A DNA stretch of 64,000 nt from Dactylosporangium aurantiacum (GCF_000716715.1 NZ_JNYJ01000016.1:1-64000); one strand, 5' to 3'; numbered from the stretch's first letter, positions 51,723-61,401 are shown. The notes: generated from the letters alone by a model not told the origin. Numbers and translations: made by a program.

Positions 51723-53631
51723 GGTGTCCTTCCCGCCGGATCTCGACCCGGCCGGTGTCGTGGTGCAGCAGGAACACCAGGTCGCCACGGCGGACCGCCT
51801 CGACGTCCGGCGGCAGGTCCGGCAGCACCGGCGCGACGCCGGCCTCGGCGCAGACCCGCCGCAGCAGCCGGTGCATGGCGTCGGGCGACGGCTGGGTGGC
51901 GACGTACCAGGCGGTGCCGGCGTGGTACGGGTTGCGCAGCACCATGGGCCGGCCGGCGAGGGGCCCGCCGCGCACGGTGGCCACGACGTCGGCGCCCCGC
52001 GACTCGCCCCATTCGGCCCACGTGGTGGCGGTGAAGTCGCCCAGCGCCGCCGATGCGACGTCGAGCCGAGCGCCGTCCGGCAGCGGCCAGTGCTCCTCGA
52101 TCCGCACGCCGAGCAGGTCCTGCCACGGTCCGGGCCAGCCGCCGGTGTAGACGCGCTCGTCCGGGTCGGCGACCCCGGTGAACGGGCCGACGACCACGGT
52201 GCCGCCGGCCGCGACGTACCCGGTCACGGTGGCCGCGGCGGCCGCGCTCACCTGGTACAGGTTGGGCACCAGCACCAGGCGGTAGCGGTCCAGCGCACCG
52301 GCGGCCGGGGCGAAGTCGCAGGTGACGTTGTCCCGCCACAGCGGTGTGTAGTACTCCAGGAGCCGCTCGACGTAGCGGAAGCCGGCGTGCGGCTGGTGGT
52401 CGAGCTCGGCGGCGCGCCACGCGTCCCAGTCCAGCACGATCGCCACGTCGGCGGGCACGGTCGTGCCGACGACACCGGACAGGCCGGCGAGCTCCCGGCC
52501 CAGCGCGCGGATCTCGCGGAAGACGCGGGAGTCGGGGCCCGCGTGCGGGACCATCGCGCCGTGCGCGCGTTCGGCGCCCTGCCGGGAGGCGCGCCACTGG
52601 AAGTGCAGGACGCCGTCGGCGCCGCGGGCGACGGCCTGCATGGACCACAGCCGGTTCAGCCCGGGCCGTTTCGGGGTGGCGACGGGCCGCCAGCTGGCGG
52701 CCCCGGGTGACTGCTCGGCGAGCAGCCAGGGCCGGCCGCCGCCGAGGGAGCGCATGATGTCCTTGGACATGGCGGCGCGCGGCGCGGCGCCGGGGTCGTT
52801 CGGGTCCGGGTAGGTGTCGAGGGAGACGAGGTCCTCGGCGGCGGCCCACCGCCAGCCGTCGGTGTGCCGGTAGGTGTCCATGAAGTTCGTGGTGACCGGC
52901 ACGGTCGGGTTGTGCGCGCGGACCGTGTCGCGTTCAGCGGCGAAGCACTCCAGCAGCATGTCGTCGCAGAAGCGCTGGTAGTCCAGGTCCTGGGCCGGGT
53001 TGATGACGTACTGGACGCGCCGCGGCGGCAGCACCTGCGCCCAGTCGTCGTAGCGTTGCGACCACACGGCGGTGCCCCACGCGGTGTTGAGCCCGTCGAG
53101 GTCGCCGTGGCGACGCCGCAGCCAGTCGCGGAACCGTGCGGCGCAGTGGTCGCAGTGGCAGGTGGTGCCGTACTCGTTGCCGATGTGCCACAGCCGCAGC
53201 GCCGGGTGGTGGGCGTAGCGGGCCGCGACGGCGTCGCTGATCCTCAGGGCGGCCGCCCGGTACGCGGGGGCGCAGGGGCAGTACTGGTTGCGGGAGCCGT
53301 ACAGGCGCCGGATCCCGTCGGGTCCCTGCGGCAGCGTGTCGGGGTGGTGGTGACCGAGCCACGGCGGCGGCGACGCGGTGGGGGTGGCCAGGGCGACGTC
53401 GACACCGCCGTCGTGCAGCAGGTCCAGCACGGTGTCGAGCCAGTCGAAGGTGAAGCGGTCCGGTGCCGGCTGCAGCTGCGCCCAGGCGAAGACGCCGACG
53501 GTGACGAGGTTGACGCCGGCGTCGCGCATGAGGGCGACGTCCTCGCGCCACACGTGCGGCGGCCACTGCTCCGGGTTGTAGTCGCCGCCGTACAGCAGCC
53601 GCCCGCGCGTGACGTCGTGCAGTCCGGGCAC
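51703..53631 (-). CDS. GH42 beta-galactosidase
   Basis: 642-residue GH42 enzyme: (beta/alpha)8 barrel starting LLYGGDYNPEQWP, acid/base Glu in WHIGNEYG, nucleophile Glu in WLLAEQSPG, then a trimerisation domain and a C-terminal beta domain. The zinc cysteines of thermophilic GH42 (CHCDHC) are present. GTG start (53631) four bases after the permease stop. No signal peptide; a cytoplasmic exo-beta-galactosidase. Confidence 0.92.
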   Translation of the reverse strand: MPGLHDVTRGRLLYGGDYNPEQWPPHVWREDVALMRDAGVNLVTVGVFAWAQLQPAPDRFTFDWLDTVLDLLHDGGVDVALATPTASPPPWLGHHHPDTLPQGPDGIRRLYGSRNQYCPCAPAYRAAALRISDAVAARYAHHPALRLWHIGNEYGTTCHCDHCAARFRDWLRRRHGDLDGLNTAWGTAVWSQRYDDWAQVLPPRRVQYVINPAQDLDYQRFCDDMLLECFAAERDTVRAHNPTVPVTTNFMDTYRHTDGWRWAAAEDLVSLDTYPDPNDPGAAPRAAMSKDIMRSLGGGRPWLLAEQSPGAASWRPVATPKRPGLNRLWSMQAVARGADGVLHFQWRASRQGAERAHGAMVPHAGPDSRVFREIRALGRELAGLSGVVGTTVPADVAIVLDWDAWRAAELDHQPHAGFRYVERLLEYYTPLWRDNVTCDFAPAAGALDRYRLVLVPNLYQVSAAAAATVTGYVAAGGTVVVGPFTGVADPDERVYTGGWPGPWQDLLGVRIEEHWPLPDGARLDVASAALGDFTATTWAEWGESRGADVVATVRGGPLAGRPMVLRNPYHAGTAWYVATQPSPDAMHRLLRRVCAEAGVAPVLPDLPPDVEAVRRGDLVFLLHHDTGRVEIRREGHHDPAPH

Positions 53632-53635
53632 CGGC

Positions 53636-54565
53636 TCAGCCCTTGATCGCGCCGATGAGCATGCCCTTGGTGAAGTGCCGCTGCACGAACGGGTAGGCCA
53701 CCACGATCGGGATGAGGGTGAGGGTGACGACCGCCATCTGCAGCGACAGCTGCGCGATCTGCTGGTGCCCGGCGTACTGTCCCGTCCCGGTGGTGCCGGT
53801 GCCGGGCATCGAGCTGCCCTGCAGCGTGTACGTGTACAGGATCATCTGCAGCGGCCATTTGCCGTTGTCCGGCAGGTACAGCAGGGCGTTGAAGAACGAG
53901 TTCCAGTAGCCGACGGCGTAGAACAGGGTGATGACCGCGGTCACCGCCCGCGACGTGGGCAGCACCACCGACCACAGGATGCGCCACTCCCCCGCGCCGT
54001 CCATCCGGGCGGCGTCGATGAGCTCCGGGGCGGTGCTGCTGAAGAAGCCGCGCATCACCAGGACGTTGAACACCGACACGGCGCTGGGCAGGATCATCGT
54101 CCAGTACTCGCCGTAGCCGCCGAGGGCGGTGACGACGAGGAACGACGGGATCAGCCCGCCGCTGAAGAACATGGTGACGACGAGGAACAGCAGGATGCCC
54201 CGGTGGCCGAACGTGCCGTGCCGGGACAGCCCGTAGGCGCACAGCACGGTGACCACCATCGACAGTGCCGTGCCGACGACGGTGATGACGAGGCTGACCA
54301 GCAGCGAGTGGGTGACGAGCTGGTTGGTGAAGATCTGCCGGTACGCCTCGACCGTCAGCTCCGTCGGCACGGTGACCAGGCCGCCGGCCCGGTTGATGGC
54401 GGCCTGGGTGGAGAAGCTGGTGAGCACGATGGAGTACAGCGGCACCAGGATCACCGCCACCACGATGAACAGCGTGATGCCCTTGCCGGCCCGTCCGGCG
54501 GCGGTGGGCGGCTCTTCCCACACAGGGCCGCTGTGCCGCGGTCGCGGTCTGGTCTCGACGGTCAT
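53636..54565 (-). CDS. Oligosaccharide ABC importer permease, LplC-like
   Basis: 309-residue permease, six membrane helices and EAA loop PELIDAARMDGAGEWRILW. It resembles LplC/YtcP carriers of plant oligosaccharides (ending FVQRHFTKGMLIGAIKG). ATG overlaps the LplB-like stop. Confidence 0.87.
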   Translation of the reverse strand: MTVETRPRPRHSGPVWEEPPTAAGRAGKGITLFIVVAVILVPLYSIVLTSFSTQAAINRAGGLVTVPTELTVEAYRQIFTNQLVTHSLLVSLVITVVGTALSMVVTVLCAYGLSRHGTFGHRGILLFLVVTMFFSGGLIPSFLVVTALGGYGEYWTMILPSAVSVFNVLVMRGFFSSTAPELIDAARMDGAGEWRILWSVVLPTSRAVTAVITLFYAVGYWNSFFNALLYLPDNGKWPLQMILYTYTLQGSSMPGTGTTGTGQYAGHQQIAQLSLQMAVVTLTLIPIVVAYPFVQRHFTKGMLIGAIKG

Positions 54566-55527
54566 TTGCGGTACAGTCCGTCCTCGCCGAAGGCGTGTGC
54601 GAGCTTGTTGGCGGCCAGCACCAGCAGCAGCGACAGCACGCCCTTGAACAGGCCGGCGGCGGCACCGTAGCTGAAGTTGTTGTTGACGACGCCGTAGTAG
54701 TAGGCGAAGGTGTCGAGCACCTCGGAGGCGTCCCGGCCGACCGCCTGCCGCTGGATGAGCATCTGTTCGAAGCCGACGGTGAGCGCGTTGCCCAGCCGCA
54801 GCACGAGCATGAGGACGATGACGCCGCGCATGCCGGGCAGGGTGACGTGCCACAGCCGGCGCCACCGGCCGGCACCGTCGGCGGCGGCCGCCTCGTAGAG
54901 GCTCTGGTCGACGGCGGCGAGCGCGGCGAGGAACACGATGATGCCCCAGCCGGCTTCCTTCCACACCGCCTGGGCGGTGACGAGGTACTTGAAGGCGTCC
55001 GGGTTGGTCATGATGTCCCAGGTGGCCCAGCCGTGCCGGCGCAGGATCGTGTTGAGCGCGCCGGCGCCGCCGAGCATCTCCTGGAACACCGTGACGACGA
55101 GGACCCAGGAGAAGAAGTGCGGCAGGTACACCACCGACTGCACGAACGAGCGGACGCGGCCGTTGGCGACCTCGTTGAGGACCAGCGCCAGCGCGATCGG
55201 CACGGGGAAGTAGAGGATCAGCTGGACGGCGCTGATGACGAGGGTGTTGGTCAGCGCGTGCCAGAAGATCGGGTCCTGCAGCAGGCGCTCGAGGTTGTCG
55301 AGGCCGGTGAAGGGGCTGTACCAGAAGCCGGAGTAGATGTCGTAGCTCTGGAACGCGGTGACGAGCCCGAGCATCGGCGCGTAGGCGAACACGGCGAGCA
55401 GCGCGACCGCGGGCAGCGTCATGAGCAGCAGCGACCGGTCCCGGCGCAGCCGGATCCGCCAGCGCGGCACCGTGCGGGCCGGGGGCGTGGCCGGCCGCGT
55501 CTCCGCGGCCGGCTTGAGCAGTGTCAC
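54562..55527 (-). CDS. Oligosaccharide ABC importer permease, LplB-like
   Basis: 321-residue permease, an N-terminal cytoplasmic tail of about 30 residues, six helices, YLPHFFSWVLVV and EAA loop YEAAAADGAGRWRRLWHVTLP. LplB/YteP type. GTG start 13 bases after the binding-protein stop. No ATPase in the cluster. Confidence 0.87.
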   Translation of the reverse strand: MTLLKPAAETRPATPPARTVPRWRIRLRRDRSLLLMTLPAVALLAVFAYAPMLGLVTAFQSYDIYSGFWYSPFTGLDNLERLLQDPIFWHALTNTLVISAVQLILYFPVPIALALVLNEVANGRVRSFVQSVVYLPHFFSWVLVVTVFQEMLGGAGALNTILRRHGWATWDIMTNPDAFKYLVTAQAVWKEAGWGIIVFLAALAAVDQSLYEAAAADGAGRWRRLWHVTLPGMRGVIVLMLVLRLGNALTVGFEQMLIQRQAVGRDASEVLDTFAYYYGVVNNNFSYGAAAGLFKGVLSLLLVLAANKLAHAFGEDGLYRK

Positions 55528-55540
55528 CGGGTCCCCGCGC

Positions 55541-57250
55541 TCACTTGCCGGTGCCGAACTTGTCGCGGATGCCGTCGTAGAACTTGCGCAGGTCGTCGCC
55601 GCCCTGCCGGCGCCAGGTGTCGACGGCCGAGGTCCACTCGGAGATCGGCTTCCGGCCGAGCTTGACGTCGGTCATCATGTCGATCATCGGCTGGCCGAGC
55701 GCGGCGAACTGGGCGGGCTCGCTCACGTTCATGCCGTAGAACAGCGGCTTCACCGCGTACTTGACCATGTCGGCCTGCCAGGCGGCGGCGTCCTTGGTCA
55801 CCTGCACGGCGCCGGACTGCACGGTGCTGGCGGAGGCGGGGCAGGCCAGGAACTGGTAGGTGGTGGCGATCTCCTTGCTGCCCTGCTCGGTCAGCAGCGG
55901 GTTGCCGTCCTTCATGGTGTAGTGGGTGCCGGCCGTGCCGAAGTTGACGGTCAGCCACTCCGCGGAGCCGTAGGGCGCGGCGAGGTAGTTGGCGATCGCG
56001 AGCAGTTCCTTGATCTGGCCGTCGTTGAGCTTCTTGTTCAGGTAGCTGTACATCGACGCGCCGTTGCCCAGCTGCACGGTGGGCTTGCCGCCGGTGGCGC
56101 TGAACAGCTTGAACGCCTGCCGCTGGTAGCCGGGGGTGGCGGCCGTGCCGGACTTGGCGTCGTCGCCGTTCCAGGCGCCGGTGCCGTCGGCGCACACGGC
56201 GACCTTGCCGCTCCAGAACCGCTGCTTGGCGTTCTGGCTGTTGTCGGCGACGGCGTCGGGGTGCAGGTAGCCGGCCTTGACCATCTTGGCGTGCCAGTTG
56301 AGGGCCTCGACGATGCCCTCGGTCTCGTACCGGTGCACGAGCTTGCCGGCCGAGTCGGTCGTCCACGGGTAGCCGGTGCCGGGGAAGCCGAAGATCTGGT
56401 AGATGTACGCGGCGTCCTTGCCGAACAGGTCGTCGAAGGCCCACTGGCCGGCGGCGGCGTTGGTGAGCGCCTTGCCGATCGTCTCCAGGTCCGCGACGCT
56501 CTTGACGTCGGCCGAGACGCCGGCCTTGTCCAGCAGGTCCTTGCGGTAGTAGTACATGCCGGCGATGACGGCGTTGGAGGAGTAGATGGGCAGGCCGTAG
56601 AGCTTGCCGTTCCACACCCCGGCCACCCAGGCGTTGGTGGACAGGGCGGCGAGGTTCGGGTACTGCTTGATCTTGTCGCCGGCGAGGTACGGGGTGAGGT
56701 CGGCGAACTTGGTGCGGACCGCCTCGCCGAAGTTCAGCTTGGTGGTGTTCCAGCTGGGGATGTTCATCCAGTCGGGCAGCTTGTCGGCGGCGAACAGCGG
56801 CGGCAGCAGGTCGCCGTAGGTGTTGCCGTCGGCGGGCTGCAGCTTCAGCGTCGCGCCGAGCTGCTTGTTGACCGCGTCGTAGTACGCGTTGCCGTTCGAC
56901 GGCGGGATGGCACCCCACAGCGGGGTCATGGTGACGTACGTGCCGCCGTGGCCGACCTGGCCGTTCACGGTGCGGACCGGGCTGGCCGGGTAGGCCAGGA
57001 AGGCCGGGTCGGTGGCGGCGCCGTTGGCCCCGGCGATGACGGGGATGTCGGGCTTGACCAGGTCGCTGGGCGCGTACGCGGGCAGCGCCTTGGACAGGTC
57101 GCCCTCGCTGGTCGTGCCCGAGTTCTTCTCCTTCGGGCTGCCGCAGGCGTCCAGCAGCGGCACCGCGGCGATAACGGCGATGGAGGTGAGCAGGCCGCGC
57201 CGGCTCAGGCCGGCGCCCGCGTCCGGCGCCGGGGTCGCTCCGCTTTGCAT
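55541..57250 (-). CDS. Oligosaccharide ABC importer binding lipoprotein, LplA-like
   Basis: 569 residues, long for a solute-binding protein and typical of LplA. Signal has a Tat-like SRRGLL then hydrophobic core and lipobox LLDAC (Cys36). The body has many aromatic residues suited to stacking on sugars. The ATG at 57250 gives this signal; upstream in-frame codons cross the operator. First gene of the minus-strand unit binding protein-permease-permease-GH42-GH95. Confidence 0.88.
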   Translation of the reverse strand: MQSGATPAPDAGAGLSRRGLLTSIAVIAAVPLLDACGSPKEKNSGTTSEGDLSKALPAYAPSDLVKPDIPVIAGANGAATDPAFLAYPASPVRTVNGQVGHGGTYVTMTPLWGAIPPSNGNAYYDAVNKQLGATLKLQPADGNTYGDLLPPLFAADKLPDWMNIPSWNTTKLNFGEAVRTKFADLTPYLAGDKIKQYPNLAALSTNAWVAGVWNGKLYGLPIYSSNAVIAGMYYYRKDLLDKAGVSADVKSVADLETIGKALTNAAAGQWAFDDLFGKDAAYIYQIFGFPGTGYPWTTDSAGKLVHRYETEGIVEALNWHAKMVKAGYLHPDAVADNSQNAKQRFWSGKVAVCADGTGAWNGDDAKSGTAATPGYQRQAFKLFSATGGKPTVQLGNGASMYSYLNKKLNDGQIKELLAIANYLAAPYGSAEWLTVNFGTAGTHYTMKDGNPLLTEQGSKEIATTYQFLACPASASTVQSGAVQVTKDAAAWQADMVKYAVKPLFYGMNVSEPAQFAALGQPMIDMMTDVKLGRKPISEWTSAVDTWRRQGGDDLRKFYDGIRDKFGTGK

Positions 57251-57301
57251 GGTGGTTCCACCCTTCGGGTGATCGAGGTGCACGATGCGGTGCGCGAAGT
57301 A

Positions 57302-57326
57302 TCGAAGCGCTTCGACTGCGCTTCGA
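57302..57326. promoter_or_regulatory. LacI-type operator O1, before the importer operon
   Basis: TCGAAGCGCTTCGA (57302-57315) is a perfect 14-base palindrome with the central CG of LacI/GalR sites, followed by a half-site GCGCTTCGA (57318-57326). It lies 52 bases upstream of the binding-protein start. Confidence 0.75.
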
Positions 57327-57429
57327 CTGCCAGACCGTAGGGCATCGATGCGTGACCCACAAGGACATCGACGGCCGCCGCCGCCGGACCGCGCGGACCG
57401 TGCCGCCGGGCGTGAAAGTTTCGCTCCGC

Positions 57430-57471
57430 TTGACACGTCAGGGCCTGGTACCGATCATCGAAGCGCTTCGA
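57430..57471 (+). promoter_or_regulatory. GH3 promoter with LacI-type operator O2
   Basis: TTGACA (57430-57435) is followed after 17 bases by GATCAT (57453-57458), a weak -10. The perfect palindrome TCGAAGCGCTTCGA (57458-57471), identical to O1, overlaps the -10/start region. A repressor bound here would stop GH3 transcription; O1 and O2 may loop. Confidence 0.65.
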
Positions 57472-57511
57472 CAGCGCTCGTGTCGGGGCTTGTCCGGCAG
57501 AGTGGGGAGTC

Positions 57512-59869
57512 ATGACCGACCGCGTCGCGGACCTGCTGCGGCAGCTCACCACCGCCGAGAAGATCGCCCTGCTGCACCAGCGGCAGCCGGCGATCCCCCG
57601 GCTCGGCCTGGCCGAGTTCCACACCGGCTGCGAGGTGCTGCACGGCGCCGCCTGGCTGGGCCGGGCGACCGTGTTCCCGCAGGCCGTCGGGCTCGGCGCG
57701 AGCTGGGACCGGGCGCTGCTGCACGACGTCGGCGAGGCCGCCGCGACCGAGGTCCGGGCGCTGCACCACGACCCGCCGGCGGACGGCCGCGCCTCGCTGA
57801 ACGTGTGGGCGCCGGTGGTCAACCCGCTGCGCGACCCGCGGTGGGGGCGCAACGAGGAGGGCTACAGCGAGGACCCGTTCGCGACCGCGCAGCTGGCCGT
57901 GGCGTACTGCACCGGGCTGCGCGGCCCGCACCCCACGGTGTGGCGGACCGCGCCGGTGCTCAAGCACTTCCTCGCCTACAACGTGGAGACCGACCGGGAC
58001 GTCGCCGACGTCGCCGTGCCGGAGCGGGTCGTGCACGAGTACGAGCTGCCCGGCTTCCTGGAGCCGCTGCGCGCCGGGGTCGCGGCCGGGGTGATGCCCG
58101 CCTACAACCTCGTCAACGGCGTGCCCAACCACGTGCACCCACTGCTCGCCACGGTGCTGCGGGCGGCGGCGCCCGACCTGGTGGTGTGCTCCGACGCGCA
58201 GGCGCCGTCGAACCTGGTGGAGACCGAGCGGTACTTCGCCTCGCACGCCGAGTCGCACGCCGCGGCGCTGCACGCCGGGGTCGACAGCTACACCGACAAC
58301 GGCCCCGACCCCGGGCCGACGATCGCCCGCTTCACCGAGGCCCTGGAGCGGGGGCTCGTCACGGAGGCCGACATCGACGCCGCCGTCGGGCGGATCCTGC
58401 GCATGCGGGCCAGCACCGGCGAGTTCGAGCCCGCGCGGGACCCGTACCGCGGCATCCGGCGCGACGTGATCGCCTGCGAGGCGCACGCCCGGCTCGCCGC
58501 CCGCGCGGCCGCCGCCGGGGTGGTGCTGCTGCGCAACTCCCCCGGCGCGCTGCCGTGGGCCGCGCCCGGTGACGTCGCGGTCATCGGGCACCTGGGCGAC
58601 CGGGTGCTCACCGACTGGTACAGCGGCACCCTGCCGTACGCGGTGACGATCGCCGGCGCGCTGCGGTCCCGGTGCGCCGCGACCCCGTCGTCGAACGTGT
58701 CCTTTGCGGATGGTCTGGACCGGGTGCGGCTGGCGACGCCGGACGGGCGGCGGGTCGACGGGGCGCTGCGGCTCACCGGCGGCCCGGGCGCGGTCTTCGC
58801 CTGGCAGGACTGGGGCACCAGCGTGCAGTGCCCGGTGCCGGTGCACACGTTCCGGGAGACCGCCGCGGACCGGTACGTCACCGTCGAGGACTCCGGCGCG
58901 CTGGCCGCCACCGCGGTCACCCCGGACGGGTGGGTGGTGCGCGAGCTGTGGGAGCTGCACCCGGCCGGCGGCGAGCAGGTGCTGCTGTGGTCCAACGCGC
59001 TGGGGCGGTACGTGACCGAGGGCCCGGACGGCCGGCTGACCACCGGCGAGGCGTCCGGCGCGCTGCGTTTCGTCCTGGAGCCGGTCTCCTCGGGGGTGGC
59101 CGAGGCGGAGGCGGCCGCCCGGGCCGCGGCGCGGGTCGTGGTGGTGCTCGGCAACGACCCGCACATCAACGGGCGGGAGACCGTCGACCGGGCGTCGCTG
59201 GCGCTGCCGCCGCAGCAGGAGGCGCTGCTGCGCGCGGTGGTCGCGGCGAACCCGGCGGCGGTGCTGGTGCTGGTGTCCAGCTACCCGTACGCGGTCGGCT
59301 GGGCGCAGCGGCACGTGCCGGCGATCCTGTGGACGTCGCACGCCGGCCAGGAGCTCGGCACGGCCGTGGCCGACGTGCTGCTGGGCGCGGCCAACCCGGG
59401 CGGCCGGCTGCCGCAGACCTGGTACGGCGCCGGCACCGTGCTGCCCGCGCCGACCGACCACGACGTCATCGGCTCGGGCTGGACGTACCAGTACCACCGC
59501 GGCGAGGTGCTGTACCCGTTCGGCCACGGGCTGTCGTACACCACGTTCGCCTACGGGCCGCTGGTGGTGGACCCCTCGGGGCGCTCGGCGACGGTGACCG
59601 TCACGAACACCGGCGACCGCGCCGGCGACGAGGTGGTGCAGCTGTACGTCAGCCCGCGCTGCTGGCCGGTGCCCGCCCCGCAGCGGCGGCTGGCCGGCTT
59701 CGAACGGGTGCCCCTCGCCCCGGGCGAGACCCGGCGGGTGCGCTTCGACGTCCCCGGCACCGCCCTGGCGTACTGGTCGGCGCGGGACGGGCGCTTCGTC
59801 ACGCCGGCGGGCGAGTACGAGTTCCACGCCGGACCCGACGCCAGGTGCACCGTCACCGTGGGTGGTTGA
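57512..59869 (+). CDS. GH3 beta-glycosidase (beta-glucosidase/xylosidase type)
   Basis: 785 residues: N-terminal GH3 barrel with nucleophile Asp in VVCSDAQAPSN, alpha/beta sandwich domain (VVLLRNSPGALPW, VVVVLGNDPHINGRE), an inserted beta-rich domain (about 390-500, lectin/fascin-like in feel) and a C-terminal fibronectin-III-like domain (VTVTNTGDRAGDEVVQLYVS). No signal peptide. GGGGAG before the ATG. Divergent from the importer operon and sharing the LacI operator, so induced together. It could trim beta-xylose or beta-glucose from the oligosaccharide. Confidence 0.9.
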   Translation: MTDRVADLLRQLTTAEKIALLHQRQPAIPRLGLAEFHTGCEVLHGAAWLGRATVFPQAVGLGASWDRALLHDVGEAAATEVRALHHDPPADGRASLNVWAPVVNPLRDPRWGRNEEGYSEDPFATAQLAVAYCTGLRGPHPTVWRTAPVLKHFLAYNVETDRDVADVAVPERVVHEYELPGFLEPLRAGVAAGVMPAYNLVNGVPNHVHPLLATVLRAAAPDLVVCSDAQAPSNLVETERYFASHAESHAAALHAGVDSYTDNGPDPGPTIARFTEALERGLVTEADIDAAVGRILRMRASTGEFEPARDPYRGIRRDVIACEAHARLAARAAAAGVVLLRNSPGALPWAAPGDVAVIGHLGDRVLTDWYSGTLPYAVTIAGALRSRCAATPSSNVSFADGLDRVRLATPDGRRVDGALRLTGGPGAVFAWQDWGTSVQCPVPVHTFRETAADRYVTVEDSGALAATAVTPDGWVVRELWELHPAGGEQVLLWSNALGRYVTEGPDGRLTTGEASGALRFVLEPVSSGVAEAEAAARAAARVVVVLGNDPHINGRETVDRASLALPPQQEALLRAVVAANPAAVLVLVSSYPYAVGWAQRHVPAILWTSHAGQELGTAVADVLLGAANPGGRLPQTWYGAGTVLPAPTDHDVIGSGWTYQYHRGEVLYPFGHGLSYTTFAYGPLVVDPSGRSATVTVTNTGDRAGDEVVQLYVSPRCWPVPAPQRRLAGFERVPLAPGETRRVRFDVPGTALAYWSARDGRFVTPAGEYEFHAGPDARCTVTVGG

Positions 59870-59870
59870 G

Positions 59871-60506
59871 TCACGGGCCGGACAGGTCGAGGCCCCAGCC
59901 GTCGTCCGGCGCGGGGTCCTCGGCCCTGGGCTCGGCCTGCTTCGCCTCCAGCGCGGCGATGACCTCGTGGGCGACGTCCTTCGCGGGACGCATCGCGTCG
60001 ACGGTGACGAGGATGCCGCGCCGCCGGTACCAGGCGACGATCGGGTGGGTCACCTCGTAGTACAGGCGCAGCCGGTGCCGGATGACGTCCTCGGTGTCGT
60101 CCGAGCGGTGCTCGACGAGGGCCCGGGCCTGCAGGCGCCGCAGCAGCTCGTCGTCGGAGGCGGTGAGGTGCAGGGCGACGTCGGCGGTCATGCCGAGCTC
60201 CCGGGCGATCAGGTACGTGGCCTTCGCCTGCGCCATGGTGCGGGGCACCCCGTCGAGCACGTAGCCGCCGCCGGCGGCCTTCGCGGCCGTGAGCGCGTCC
60301 CGGATCATCGCCATGATGACGGAGTCGGGCACCAGCTCGCCGCGGTCGAGGTGCTCCTTGACGGCGGCGCCGAGCTCGGTGCGGCGGGCCACGTGATCGC
60401 GCAGCAGCTCGCCGGAGGCGATGTGCGGGATGTTGAAGTGCGCCGAGATCACCGCCGCCTGGGTGCCCTTGCCCGCGCCGGGCGGGGCCACCATCAACAC
60501 GCGCAT
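59871..60506 (-). CDS. Adenylate kinase-type nucleotide kinase, likely a second copy
   Basis: 211 residues. P-loop APPGAGKGTQ (7-16, first position Ala for the common Gly), NMP site IPHIASGELLRDHV, DGVPRTMAQA (normally DGFPR), and RSDDTEDVIRHRL in a short LID without zinc. The usual adk lies beside secY in ribosomal operons, so this isolated gene is probably an extra paralogue. A C-terminal acidic tail (about 20 residues) is extra. Substrate may be AMP or another NMP. Confidence 0.82.
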   Translation of the reverse strand: MRVLMVAPPGAGKGTQAAVISAHFNIPHIASGELLRDHVARRTELGAAVKEHLDRGELVPDSVIMAMIRDALTAAKAAGGGYVLDGVPRTMAQAKATYLIARELGMTADVALHLTASDDELLRRLQARALVEHRSDDTEDVIRHRLRLYYEVTHPIVAWYRRRGILVTVDAMRPAKDVAHEVIAALEAKQAEPRAEDPAPDDGWGLDLSGP

Positions 60507-60561
60507 GCTCGTCCTCCGCTCGCCGGGTCGGCACGCCACGATATCGCGGTGGCCGCGGCGC

Positions 60562-61401
60562 TCAGCCGGGGCCGGCGACGGAGTGGGTGCACGCCCAGCC
60601 CTCCGCGCGCAGCCTCGCCGACGACACGGGCACGACCGGGGTCCTGATCTCCGCGCGGTAGGTGAGGTCGGGCCGGCCCTGCCCGGCGCAGATCGCGCCG
60701 AACACCTCCCGGTTCGTGGGCGGCACGACCGCGTCCGGCACGGCGTTGTACACCCCGGTCAGCCCGGCCCGGACGACGAGGTCCAGGGCGGCGGCCGCGT
60801 CCCGGTAGTCGATCCGGTACAGCAGCGCGTCGGCGGCGAACGGGACGCTGCCGCCCAGCAGCTCGTGGGCCAGCCGCACGCGCGCCGGGTAGTCCAGGTC
60901 GCGCGGGTGGCCGTACACGTCGGGGATGCGCACCACCGCCCCACCGGGCGACGCGTCGAGCACGGCGCGTTCGGCGGCGATGAAGTTGCGCGGCGACGCG
61001 TCGTGGTCGCCGGTGAGCGGGCTGTCCTCGTCGATCAGCGCGCCGGTGCCGGCGCCGTAGACCGACACGGAGCTGGTGAACACCACCCGCGGGTGCACCC
61101 GCGCGGCGGTCGCCGCGGAGGCGGTGAGCGTGTCGGCGTACTCCTGGACCCGGTCGCGGGCGTCGAACGCGCGGCCCACGCGCGGGCTGACGGTGAGCAC
61201 GACCGCGTCCGCGCCGCGGGCCGCCCGCCGGACCGCGCCCTCGTCGCTGCCGCGCAGCACGGCGACGTCGGCGCACACCCCGGCGACCTCGGCGACCCGG
61301 GCCGGCGAGGTGGTGGTGCCGACGACGTGGTGCCCGGCCGCCGACCAGCGGCGGGCCAGCTCCATGCCGACGTTGCCGCACCCGATGACGACGTACCGCA
61401 C
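60562..61401 (-). CDS. NAD-dependent epimerase/dehydratase-like Rossmann protein
   Basis: 279 residues starting with VRYVVIGCGNVGMELARRW. The Gly-rich motif GCGNVG is closer to 6-phosphogluconate dehydrogenase-like and YeeZ/SDR-a5 proteins than to GalE. The later VVFTSSVSVYG and a Tyr lacking the usual YxxxK spacing suggest extended SDR with an atypical site. GTG start. Function unknown. Confidence 0.72.
   Translation of the reverse strand: MRYVVIGCGNVGMELARRWSAAGHHVVGTTTSPARVAEVAGVCADVAVLRGSDEGAVRRAARGADAVVLTVSPRVGRAFDARDRVQEYADTLTASAATAARVHPRVVFTSSVSVYGAGTGALIDEDSPLTGDHDASPRNFIAAERAVLDASPGGAVVRIPDVYGHPRDLDYPARVRLAHELLGGSVPFAADALLYRIDYRDAAAALDLVVRAGLTGVYNAVPDAVVPPTNREVFGAICAGQGRPDLTYRAEIRTPVVPVSSARLRAEGWACTHSVAGPG

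Noticed and set aside
57512..59869. PA14 domain in the GH3 insert
   Set aside because: The inserted region (about residues 390-500) lacks PA14 patterns; it looks like another beta domain.
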